From contig CAYYEL010000001.1 of NCBI GenBank assembly GCA_964470845.1, positions 1-64,000 of the forward strand: a stretch of 64,000 nt of DNA. Direction: 5' to 3'. The notes beneath the pieces were generated by a model. It worked only from the letters and a program-made list of their open reading frames with translations, was not told where the DNA came from and ran no database searches. Positions 43,745 through 51,589 of this stretch are shown here, in pieces; positions within the stretch are counted from its first letter, which is position 1; each line of letters opens with the position of its first letter. The DNA comes from HGM04593 sp964470845. Lineage in GTDB: Bacteria; Bacteroidota; Bacteroidia; Bacteroidales; Bacteroidaceae. Made by a program: the position numbers and the translations under genes.

Positions 43745-45886
43745 TTACTCTTCTTCGTCTTTATTCAACAAAATTGTCATTAGCTCGCAGGCTGCTTTTG
43801 AGACGCTTGTGCCGGGGCCGAAAATGCCCATTACTCCGGCGCGATACAAAAAGTCGTAGTCTTGCGCGGGAATAACGCCGCCGGCAAATACAAGAATGTC
43901 GCCGCGCCCCAGCTTGTCGAGCTCGTCGATGAGTTGGGGTACAAGGGTCTTGTGTCCTGCGGCGAGCGACGACACACCAACGGCGTGAACGTCATTCTCC
44001 ACTGCCTGACGCGCAACCTCGGCGGGTGTCTGGAACAACATTCCCATATCTACGTCGAATCCGCAGTCGGCGTATCCTGTTGCAACAACCTTTGCACCGC
44101 GGTCGTGGCCGTCTTGACCCATCTTGGCAATGAATACTCGGGGACGGCGTCCCTCTCTCTTGGCAAACTCTTCGGTGAGACGACAGGCTTCTTTGAAGTT
44201 CTCGTCGTCGAGGCTCTCTGATGAATACACTCCTGAAATTGTTCTTATGATTGCTTTGTAACGTCCTGCTGCCTCTTCGCACGCGTCGGAAATTTCGCCC
44301 AGCGTGGCGCGTAGGCCTGCTGCCTCGACGGCGCACTCCAATAGGTTGCCCTCGCCGGTGCGGGCGCACTCGGTGATGCGTGCAAGGGCGGCCTTTACGG
44401 CTGCTTCGTCGCGGCCGGCGCGGTTGCGCTCAAGTGTTTCGAGCTGTTCTTTGCGCACTGTGGTGTTATCGACTTCGAGAATGTCGATGGGCTCCTCTTT
44501 TTCGAGGCGATAGGCGTTGGTGCCGACGATAATCTGACGGCCGCTGTCGATACGGGCCTGTGTGCGGGCGGCTGCCTCTTCGATGCGCATCTTGGGAATG
44601 CCTGTTTCGATGGCTTTGGCCATTCCTCCAAGCTCCTCAATCTCTTGGATGAGCTTCCACGCTTTGTCGGCAATCTCTTGTGTGAGGCTCTCGACATAGT
44701 AAGAGCCGCCCCACGGGTCAATTACACGGCAGATATTTGTCTCTTCTTGAATGTATATCTGTGTGTTACGTGCGATGCGTGCCGAAAAGTCGGTGGGCAG
44801 GGCTATTGCCTCGTCAAGGGCGTTGGTGTGCAGCGATTGTGTGTGTCCCATTGCTGCTGCCATTGCTTCGATTACTGTGCGGCCGACGTTGTTGAAGGGG
44901 TCTTGCTCGGTGAGCGACCAGCCTGACGTCTGGCTGTGTGTGCGCAGTGCCATCGACTTTGGATTCTTGGGGTTGAAACTCTTTATAATCTTGGCCCACA
45001 GCATACGGGCGGCACGCATCTTGGCAATCTCCATAAAGGGGTTCATTCCTATGCCCCAGAAGAATGATAAGCGAGGCGCAAATGCGTCAATGTCAATGCC
45101 TGCTGCAACGCCTGCACGTACATATTCGAGACCGTCGGCAAGGGTGTAGGCGAGCTCAATGTCGGCCGATGCTCCTGCCTCCTGCATATGGTAGCCCGAG
45201 ATTGATATTGAGTTGAATTTGGGCATCTTCTGCGAGGTGTAGGCGAATATGTCGCTTATTATGCGCATCGAGAATTGTGGGGGATATATGTAGGTGTTAC
45301 GCACCATAAACTCCTTGAGAATGTCATTCTGGATTGTACCGGCCATCTCTTCGAGCTTGGCTCCCTGCTCAAGTGCGGCATTTATGTAGAATGCAAGCAC
45401 GGGCAGAACAGCGCCGTTCATTGTCATTGACACCGACATTTTATTCAAGGGGATTCCATCGAACAACTGCTCCATATTCTCCATACAGCAGATTGATACT
45501 CCGGCCTTTCCAACGTCGCCCACAACGCGTTCATTGTCGGGGTTGTAGCCTCGGTGGGTGGGTAGGTCGAATGCTACCGACAAGCCTTTCTGTCCCGATG
45601 CAAGATTACGACGGTAGAAGGCGTTCGACTCCTCGGCGGTTGAGAATCCTGCATACTGACGGATTGTCCACGGACGGAATGTGTACATCATTGAGTAAGG
45701 GCCGCGCAGAAATGGGGGGATTCCTGCTGCATAGTCGAGATGTTCCATCTCTTTTAGGTCGTCGGCTGTATAAACGGGCTTAACGCTTATCTGCTCGGGG
45801 GTCTCCCAAATGGCCGATGCGCAGGTTGCCTCGCATTTAGTGCCGGCTCCTGCAAATATATCTATGTTGTTGAAATTTTTTCTCAT
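43745..45886 (-). CDS. mutB: Methylmalonyl-CoA mutase large subunit
   Basis: A 713-residue cobalamin-dependent catalytic subunit interconverting succinyl-CoA and (R)-methylmalonyl-CoA, the entry to propionate formation in Bacteroidales. The TIM-barrel part shows PPFLRGPYSMMYTFRPWTIRQYAGFSTAEESN, DLPTHRGYNPDNERV and the substrate-binding YHMQEAGA. The C-terminal B12 domain has the base-off DxHxxG motif in KMGQDGHDRGAKVVATGYADCGFDVDMG and the GGVIPAQDYDFL loop. The frame is open upstream, but ATG 45886 (MRKNFNNIDIF) is chosen as it leaves a 13-nt gap after mutA. It works as a heterodimer with MutA. Confidence 0.97.
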   Translation of the reverse strand: MRKNFNNIDIFAGAGTKCEATCASAIWETPEQISVKPVYTADDLKEMEHLDYAAGIPPFLRGPYSMMYTFRPWTIRQYAGFSTAEESNAFYRRNLASGQKGLSVAFDLPTHRGYNPDNERVVGDVGKAGVSICCMENMEQLFDGIPLNKMSVSMTMNGAVLPVLAFYINAALEQGAKLEEMAGTIQNDILKEFMVRNTYIYPPQFSMRIISDIFAYTSQKMPKFNSISISGYHMQEAGASADIELAYTLADGLEYVRAGVAAGIDIDAFAPRLSFFWGIGMNPFMEIAKMRAARMLWAKIIKSFNPKNPKSMALRTHSQTSGWSLTEQDPFNNVGRTVIEAMAAAMGHTQSLHTNALDEAIALPTDFSARIARNTQIYIQEETNICRVIDPWGGSYYVESLTQEIADKAWKLIQEIEELGGMAKAIETGIPKMRIEEAAARTQARIDSGRQIIVGTNAYRLEKEEPIDILEVDNTTVRKEQLETLERNRAGRDEAAVKAALARITECARTGEGNLLECAVEAAGLRATLGEISDACEEAAGRYKAIIRTISGVYSSESLDDENFKEACRLTEEFAKREGRRPRVFIAKMGQDGHDRGAKVVATGYADCGFDVDMGMLFQTPAEVARQAVENDVHAVGVSSLAAGHKTLVPQLIDELDKLGRGDILVFAGGVIPAQDYDFLYRAGVMGIFGPGTSVSKAACELMTILLNKDEEE

Positions 45887-45899
45887 ACCTCTTGATATT

Positions 45900-47744
45900 T
45901 TAGATACCCAACTTTGCATTTAGTGCCTTTAATGTCTCCAATACATTTACACGGACGTGAATGAAATTCTCAATGCCTGCTCGTTGCAGCTCCTCGGTGC
46001 AGGCGGGTGCGCCTGCTACAATAAAGAGGGCTTTGTCTTTGAGTAGCTCGTAGGCGGGGACGGCATACTGTGCATATTCGTCGTCGCTTGAACATATTAC
46101 AACAATATCGGCCTTTGCATCGAGAGCGGCAGCTGCTCCCTCTTCAACGCTCTTGAAGCCTAAATTGTCGATGACCTCGTAGCCGGCTGTTGCAAGGAAA
46201 TTGCACGAGAATTGTGCGCGTGCCTGACGCATCGCAAGGTTGCCGATGGTGAGCATAAAGGCTTTGGGGCGCTTGCCGCTGCGTTCGGTGGCGAGGCGGA
46301 GCGCTTCAAACTCTGTACCCAAGCGGGCAAGGTCGAGCGTGCCTTCTTTGTGTTCCTCGGGCTTGCCGCAGCAGCATAGTTTTTGCAATGGCTCACGCCC
46401 CTCGGATGTCTCGCCGAAATTGGGATATTGGTTGGTGCCCAGCAGAATTTCGCGGCGCTTGGCGAGGGCTGTGCGACGGTTGTTGCCGCTCTCGTTGATG
46501 GCTTTCTGTATTGTTCCCTCTTTGACTGCCTTGTGCAGGCCGCCTGCCTTTTCAATTTCGAGGAACAGTTTCCACGCTTCTGAGGCTATCGAGCGCGTAA
46601 GGCTCTCGATGTAATATGAGCCGCCTGCGGGGTCAACAACCTTGTCAAGATGGCTCTCGTGCTTTAGAATAAGTTGCTGATTCTTGGCTATGCGTTGTGC
46701 AAATTCGGTGGGGGTCTCATAGACCGAGTCGTAGGGCAACACACCTATTGATTCTACTCCTGCGATGGCTGCACTCATTGCTTCGGTTTGTGTGCGCAAC
46801 ATATTGACGTATGGGTCGAAGAGGGTTAGGTTAAACATCGAGGTTGCTGCGTGGATAATCATCTTGCAGGCGCATTTGCAAGAGGGCTCGTACTGCTCGA
46901 CAATTTTGCTCCACAGTGTGCGTGCTGCACGGAATTTTGCAATTTCCATAAAGAAATTGCTCGAAATGCCGAAATTGAATTTTATGGCTTTTGCGGCACG
47001 GTCGGCAGAAATGCCGGCCTCGGTCATTGTATTCATATATTCGTTACCCCACGCGAGTGCATAGCCAAGCTCTTGGGTTATGTATGCTCCGGCGTTGCAC
47101 AGGTCGGCTGCATTCACTGCCACGCAACGCACGTTGGGCAGCTCGTCGAGAGCTTCCAAAATGCTCTTTATATTCTCGACGTAGCCGTCGAGGACTTTTC
47201 CGCGGACAAGCTCTTTGCCTATTGGGTCGTACTCGACGCAGCCTCTGATGAGGCCGAGGTTGTAGCCTTGTGTCTTGTAATATGCTGCCAAAAGGTTGGC
47301 AAAATCCACTGTTCGCTTGGCACAGACGCGGAAATTGAGCTCGATACTTGTGGCGTCGATGCCATCGAGCAACTGCTCGATAAACTCGGCCGATACCATT
47401 CGCCCTTTTACTCCGAAGCCTATTGAGGTTACTCCGTTCTCAATCTGTCGGCGTGCATTAAGATTGGCCGCACGGACGTCGTCGGTGGGTAGCTCTTGTC
47501 GGATGAGCCAATTGTTGTCGGCTCTGTTGCCACGTGTATAGGGGTATTCACCGGGCAGGCTCTCTGTTGCTCCTTCAATATCCTCCTTGCGGTAGAAGGG
47601 CTTTACATTGAATCCCTCGGATGTTCGCCAAATCATTTTTTTATCGTAGTCGGCGCCTTTCAGGTCCTCGATAATTTTGTTTTTCCACTCTTCGGATGAG
47701 ACGGGTGTAAATTCACCGAAGAGTTTTTCTCTGTCCTTACTCAT
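45900..47744 (-). CDS. mutA: Methylmalonyl-CoA mutase small subunit
   Basis: A 614-residue structural subunit paired with MutB. It keeps the TIM-barrel layout (LPGEYPYTRG, FGISSNFFMEIAKFRAARTLWSKIV, DPAGGSYYIESLTRSIA). The cobalamin-type domain has lost the binding motif: where MutB reads DGHDRG, this protein reads GNLAMRQARAQF. This is as expected for the non-catalytic subunit. One odd feature is a Cys-rich LCCCGKPEEHKEG segment in the linker before that domain (about residues 455-467). It is the first gene of mutA-mutB, possibly continuing into topB. Start at 47744, MSKDREKLFGEFTPVS, is the family N-terminus. Confidence 0.96.
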   Translation of the reverse strand: MSKDREKLFGEFTPVSSEEWKNKIIEDLKGADYDKKMIWRTSEGFNVKPFYRKEDIEGATESLPGEYPYTRGNRADNNWLIRQELPTDDVRAANLNARRQIENGVTSIGFGVKGRMVSAEFIEQLLDGIDATSIELNFRVCAKRTVDFANLLAAYYKTQGYNLGLIRGCVEYDPIGKELVRGKVLDGYVENIKSILEALDELPNVRCVAVNAADLCNAGAYITQELGYALAWGNEYMNTMTEAGISADRAAKAIKFNFGISSNFFMEIAKFRAARTLWSKIVEQYEPSCKCACKMIIHAATSMFNLTLFDPYVNMLRTQTEAMSAAIAGVESIGVLPYDSVYETPTEFAQRIAKNQQLILKHESHLDKVVDPAGGSYYIESLTRSIASEAWKLFLEIEKAGGLHKAVKEGTIQKAINESGNNRRTALAKRREILLGTNQYPNFGETSEGREPLQKLCCCGKPEEHKEGTLDLARLGTEFEALRLATERSGKRPKAFMLTIGNLAMRQARAQFSCNFLATAGYEVIDNLGFKSVEEGAAAALDAKADIVVICSSDDEYAQYAVPAYELLKDKALFIVAGAPACTEELQRAGIENFIHVRVNVLETLKALNAKLGI

Positions 47745-47834
47745 ACTTAATGTTTGTTAGGGTTTATGGCGCTAAGTTATAAATAATTTTATAAGCAGTA
47801 AGTTTTTTTATTAAAATTATTTATTAAGGTAGAA

Positions 47835-47867
47835 TTTGAATTGTTTGAAGATATTATTTTATCTTCG
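47835..47867 (+). promoter_or_regulatory. Promoter of the endonuclease I gene
   Basis: TTTG (47835-47838), 21 nt, TATCTTCG (47860-47867), a good Bacteroidetes promoter (TAnnTTCG variant). The start of transcription would be about 20 nt before ATG 47894. Confidence 0.62.
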
Positions 47868-47893
47868 CGCTGTTTTAAAAACTGTTGATGATT

Positions 47894-49411
47894 ATGAGAA
47901 GGATTCTTGTTGCAGCAGTGTTGCTGCTTTCTTGTTTGTCGCTCGATGCGCAACAATCGTATTACTCCTTAATCGAGGGGGTTAAGGGTGGTGAGACTTT
48001 GAAAAATGCTCTCTATAAGTTGATTGATAAGAAACAGACGGTCGATTATGGCTCGGGCGCGTCGAGGACGTGGGGCGCTTTCTACACAACTGATGCTATT
48101 ATTGAGGGCGACAGACGTCGTGTGGCCGATATGTACTCGGGTAATGCGCGATATTTCGGCTCAAAGGGCGCTTCGGTCGATGGTATGAATATAGAGCACA
48201 GTGTGGCCAAAAGCTGGTGGGGAGGCACCGAGAATGATGCTTATCGCGACCTGCACCATTTGAACCCGTCCGACCAAGAGGCCAACAATCGTAAGAGCAA
48301 TTACCCTATGGCCAAGCTCAAAAGTGTGTCGTGGACTAATGGCATTATGAATGTGGGTAAGGCCGAGATTGCGGGCGCAAGCCAAAATGCTTTTGAGCCT
48401 GCCGATGAATATAAGGGCGATTTTGCACGTACCTATTTGTATATGTTCACCTGTTATCAGAATCTAAAGTGGAAATATACGTGGATGGTCTATGAGAGCA
48501 GTACCTATCCGACAATAAAGCCGTGGGCTGTTGATCTGCTCTTAAAATGGCATCACGACGACCCTGTCAGCCAAAAAGAGATTCAGCGTAATAATGCTGT
48601 GTATGCCATTCAGGGCAATCGTAATCCCTTTGTCGATTATCCACGCCTTGCCGATTTTGTGTGGGGCGACTCGGTCGATTATACCTTTCATCTTTATGGT
48701 GCGGTAGAGGATGGTACGGGTAATCAGGCGGGCAGCAGTGTGGGCTCCTCGGCAGGTGAAGAGAGTGGCGGCTCGGAGGGTGGTGCTTCTCTTTCGGCTG
48801 CAAAATTCACCCTTGCCCGGAGCGTCTCAGCTCTTGCTGTGGGCGATACTATAATAATTGTGTGTGGCAATGTGGCTATGAGCAAGGAACAGAAGGCCAA
48901 CAATCGTGCAACGGCAGCCGTAGAGGTGTCGGGCAATGAGGTTGTGTCGATAGCCTCGGATGTTCAAAAGATTGTGCTTGAGAAGGGTGCTGCTGCATCG
49001 ACTTTTGCTCTGAAGGTCGATGACGGTTATCTGTATGCGGCTTCGAGCAGCAGTAATTATCTGCGCACGCAAGCGGCAAAAGACGCTAATGGCAGTTGGC
49101 AGATAACGATAGCCGATGGTGGCGCAGCCGATATTGTTGCACAGGGTAATAATGCGCGTAATTTGTTGCGATACAATGCGAGTGCAAAGATTTTCTCGTG
49201 TTATAAGTCGGGACAAACAAAGGTTGCCGTTTATGTGAAAAAAGCATCGGGCAGCACAAAAGTCGGCACGGTAAAGGCCGATACTCGTCGTGTAAATGTT
49301 TATAATCAGAATGGGAAATTATTGCGTCGTAACGTGCCCTTTACGCGTGCTTTTTATGGACTGCCGCGTGGGGTTTATGTAGTCGATAATGAAAAATATT
49401 ATATAAAGTGA
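47894..49411 (+). CDS. Secreted endonuclease I family nuclease with C-terminal tail domain
   Basis: A 505-residue exported nuclease. It has a signal peptide (MRRILVAAVLLLSCLSLDAQ) and an endonuclease I/NucM domain at about residues 20-260 with the His-metal motif NIEHSVAKSWWGG, then DLHHLNPSDQEANNRKSNYP, WKYTWMVYES and NPFVDYP. A Ser/Gly-rich linker (GSSVGSSAGEESGGSEGG) follows, then a beta domain (VGDTIIIVCGNVAM...). The last part is a short tail, VNVYNQNGKLLRRNV...YGLPRGVYVVDNEKYYIK, that resembles a type A T9SS sorting domain. It probably degrades extracellular nucleic acid. Starts at TTG 47885 and ATG 47888 are also possible; 47894 gives the cleanest signal peptide. Confidence 0.9.
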   Translation: MRRILVAAVLLLSCLSLDAQQSYYSLIEGVKGGETLKNALYKLIDKKQTVDYGSGASRTWGAFYTTDAIIEGDRRRVADMYSGNARYFGSKGASVDGMNIEHSVAKSWWGGTENDAYRDLHHLNPSDQEANNRKSNYPMAKLKSVSWTNGIMNVGKAEIAGASQNAFEPADEYKGDFARTYLYMFTCYQNLKWKYTWMVYESSTYPTIKPWAVDLLLKWHHDDPVSQKEIQRNNAVYAIQGNRNPFVDYPRLADFVWGDSVDYTFHLYGAVEDGTGNQAGSSVGSSAGEESGGSEGGASLSAAKFTLARSVSALAVGDTIIIVCGNVAMSKEQKANNRATAAVEVSGNEVVSIASDVQKIVLEKGAAASTFALKVDDGYLYAASSSSNYLRTQAAKDANGSWQITIADGGAADIVAQGNNARNLLRYNASAKIFSCYKSGQTKVAVYVKKASGSTKVGTVKADTRRVNVYNQNGKLLRRNVPFTRAFYGLPRGVYVVDNEKYYIK

Positions 49412-49470
49412 GCGGCGTTTGAACCACCCGAATGCACACTGCGCGGTTGTTTCTGTACCGAGGGGGGTAC

Positions 49471-49510
49471 ACACAAGATGCGACTTTCTTTAGAAGGTCG
49501 CATTTTGTGT
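49471..49510 (+). terminator. Terminator after the endonuclease I gene
   Basis: ACACAAGATGCGAC (49471-49484) pairs with GTCGCATTTTGTGT (49497-49510), with one wobble. It is followed after a few bases by a T-rich stretch (49519-49529). It lies 59 nt after the stop codon. Confidence 0.62.
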
Positions 49511-49589
49511 ATGCTCTGTTTTGTTTTTTATAATTGTTAAATAATTTGTTAAATCTTTACGTGTACTATGTGCGGCGTTGTAATTTATC

Positions 49590-49597
49590 TATCTTTG
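49590..49597 (+). promoter_or_regulatory. Probable -7 box of the WaaP-like kinase gene
   Basis: TATCTTTG matches the -7 consensus, but no TTG box is at the right distance. Its last base is the first base of a 14-bp inverted repeat, so transcripts starting near 49604 would begin inside the first arm of the repeat. Confidence 0.42.
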
Positions 49598-49630
49598 TAG
49601 AAAACTTTTTTACTCGAAAAAGTTTTCTAC
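49597..49630 (+). repeat. Perfect 14-bp inverted repeat in promoter/leader
   Basis: GTAGAAAACTTTTT (49597-49610) and AAAAAGTTTTCTAC (49617-49630) are exact reverse complements around a 6-nt spacer TACTCG. The repeat begins on the last base of the -7 box of the downstream kinase gene and ends 41 nt before its ATG. It has no following T-run, so it is not an ordinary terminator. An operator for a dimeric regulator or an mRNA leader hairpin are both possible. Confidence 0.75.
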
Positions 49631-49671
49631 AAATGCTAAACAATTTACAATCAAACAAATAACAAGTGAGA

Positions 49672-50445
49672 ATGAGGGTACATATACATCCCGATTATGA
49701 ATTTATGCGTCGCAATGTCAGGAATATAGTCCTTGGAAACTATATTCCCGACAAAGTGTTTTGCGACAAACGCAATGTGGTTGCTAAAATTACGCTTGAT
49801 GGTCGCGAATTTGTCGTAAAAAAATACAAACGTCCCACAATTGCCAATTGTTTTATTTATACTTTCTTTCGTAAGAGTAAGGCGCATCGGGCCTACGAGT
49901 ATGCACTAAAACTTTTAAAATTAGGTATAAGCACTCCTTTTCCGGTTGCGTATATCGAGGAGAAGCGTTACGGACTTTTCCATACGGGCTATCTTGTAAC
50001 CGAGTATATGGATTCTCCTACGTTGGCGCAGATTAAGTCGGATGAAATGTCGATAGATAAATTACACCGTTTGGGGCACGACTTAATATCTTTTACTATT
50101 ATGTTGCAAGAGAAAAGAGTGCTGCCGCTTGATTATAATCCGTCGAATATTTTTTATAATTACAATGAGGAGACGGGGAGTTTCTCTTTTGCGCTGACGG
50201 ATATTAACCGTATGCGCTTTGGGCGCATTCCGTGGAGCAGGGATGCTATGCGCAGTTTCGAGCAGTTTGGTATCACTACCGATATATTGTACCACTTTCT
50301 TTTGGGCTATGCAATTGAGCGGAATGTGGATGTTGACCTGTGTATGTACGAGTTTCTAAGATTCAGGCTTATAAAGAAATTCCGACGCTTTTTAAAAGGT
50401 AAGGTTAGGAAAGGGCTTGAGCGGCACAAGGGCGAAGAAGAGTAG
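49672..50445 (+). CDS. Lipopolysaccharide (Kdo/WaaP-type) kinase-like protein
   Basis: A 257-residue protein-kinase-fold enzyme of the Kdo/WaaP family that phosphorylates sugars of the lipid A core. The N-lobe has VAKITLDGREFVVKKYKRP with the ATP-binding lysine. The C-lobe has the catalytic loop LPLDYNPSNIFYN, in which Leu replaces the HxD histidine, and the metal-binding DxNR form ALTDINRMRFG. The basic C-terminus (RLIKKFRRFLKGKVRKGLERHKG) may sit at the membrane. Start: GTG 49666 is open, but ATG 49672 (MRVHIHPDYEFM) fits better. Monocistronic, convergent with the phosphodiesterase gene 17 nt away. Confidence 0.85.
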   Translation: MRVHIHPDYEFMRRNVRNIVLGNYIPDKVFCDKRNVVAKITLDGREFVVKKYKRPTIANCFIYTFFRKSKAHRAYEYALKLLKLGISTPFPVAYIEEKRYGLFHTGYLVTEYMDSPTLAQIKSDEMSIDKLHRLGHDLISFTIMLQEKRVLPLDYNPSNIFYNYNEETGSFSFALTDINRMRFGRIPWSRDAMRSFEQFGITTDILYHFLLGYAIERNVDVDLCMYEFLRFRLIKKFRRFLKGKVRKGLERHKGEEE

Positions 50446-50462
50446 TCGGTCGGGCCTCGCCT

Positions 50463-50951
50463 CTATGCAAGCTCAATGACTTCGAGGTCTTTGAATTTAT
50501 CACGGTCGATACTGACTTTTATCAGCGTGCGCTGTTGTTGCCATCCTTGTTTGCCTGCTGCCCCGGGGTTTATGTGCAGGCAGCCGAGTGTCTTGTCGAA
50601 CATCACTTTAAGAATGTGGGAGTGTCCCGAGATAAAAAGTTGCGGCGGACGCTCGTAGAGCGCCTTGCGCACCGAGGCGTCGTATCGTCCCGGATAACCG
50701 CCAATGTGTTTCATCAGCACTTCGCAATCCTCAATTTTAAAGCGAAGCGTCTCGCTGTATTTCCGGCGCAGTGTCCCACCGTCTATATTGCCATAGACGG
50801 CACGCACGGGGCGGAATTTCTCTAACTGCTCGATGAGTACCTCGCTTCCAATATCACCTGCGTGCCATATTTCGTCGCAATCGGCAAAGTGTGTAAGGTA
50901 GCGGTCGTCCCAAAAACCGTGTGTATCCGAGAGTATGCCTATGCGTTTCAT
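50463..50951 (-). CDS. YfcE/MJ0936-type phosphodiesterase
   Basis: A 162-residue calcineurin-like metallophosphoesterase of the short YfcE/MJ0936 class, with the metal-ligand series GILSDTHGFWD, WHAGDIGS, VYGNIDG, MKHIGGYPG and ISGHSHILKV, then HINPGAAGKQG. Members hydrolyse phosphodiester model substrates, but natural targets are unknown. Its start overlaps the stop of the cytidylate-kinase-like gene by 4 nt. It is the third gene of a MATE / kinase / phosphodiesterase unit. Confidence 0.92.
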   Translation of the reverse strand: MKRIGILSDTHGFWDDRYLTHFADCDEIWHAGDIGSEVLIEQLEKFRPVRAVYGNIDGGTLRRKYSETLRFKIEDCEVLMKHIGGYPGRYDASVRKALYERPPQLFISGHSHILKVMFDKTLGCLHINPGAAGKQGWQQQRTLIKVSIDRDKFKDLEVIELA

Positions 50952-51571
50952 TTATCGATACGTCGCTTTACAAAATCGTATATAAATTGTGTCGTGCCTT
51001 CGATTCCCAAAATTGAGGAGTTTATACACAGATGATAGGCGGCGGCGTTGCCCCACTCGGTGGTTGCATAATAGTCGTGATAGGCGCGGCGTTTTTTATC
51101 GCCTCGTTCCATCTTTTCTTTGGCTTGCTCCTTGTTGAGGTTGTCTTTTTGCATTATTCGGGCAATGCGGTCGTCGCTGTCGGCGGTTATGAAGATGCTT
51201 ATGAGGCAGGGGTGGTCGCGCAGTACATACTCCGAGCAACGTCCTATGGTGATGCACGACTCGCGCTGTGCAATGCTGCGCATTGCCTCGCTCTGAAATT
51301 CAAACAGACGGTCGCTGTGCATACAGCTGTCCTGTCCACCAAAATACTCGGCAACAGTGTGGCGCAGTGCTATGATATTGCTGAGGAACGAGTCGGATTC
51401 TTGTTCGTCGGCATTCTCGAATGCCGAGGCGTCGAGGCCGCTCTCTTGTGCAGCAACCTCTAACAGTTTCTTGTCATAAACAGATATTCCTAACATATTG
51501 CCCAGCTTCTCGGCAATCTCTTTGCCGCCGCTGCCTAATTGTCGTCCTATTGAAATAACATATTTTTTCAT
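50948..51571 (-). CDS. Cytidylate kinase-like family protein
   Basis: A 207-residue P-loop protein of the cytidylate-kinase-like family, which is separate from canonical Cmk. The nucleotide-binding loop is IGRQLGSGGKEIAEKLG (an unusual GSGGKE P-loop). ITIGRCSEYVLRDHP and FITADSDDRIARIM with NLNKEQAKEKMERGDKKRRAYHDYY (lid-like) follow. True CMP kinase activity cannot be assumed. It is coupled by a 4-nt overlap to the phosphodiesterase gene downstream and lies 18 nt after the MATE gene. Confidence 0.85.
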   Translation of the reverse strand: MKKYVISIGRQLGSGGKEIAEKLGNMLGISVYDKKLLEVAAQESGLDASAFENADEQESDSFLSNIIALRHTVAEYFGGQDSCMHSDRLFEFQSEAMRSIAQRESCITIGRCSEYVLRDHPCLISIFITADSDDRIARIMQKDNLNKEQAKEKMERGDKKRRAYHDYYATTEWGNAAAYHLCINSSILGIEGTTQFIYDFVKRRIDK

Positions 51572-51589
51572 TGTACTACGCTTTATTTG

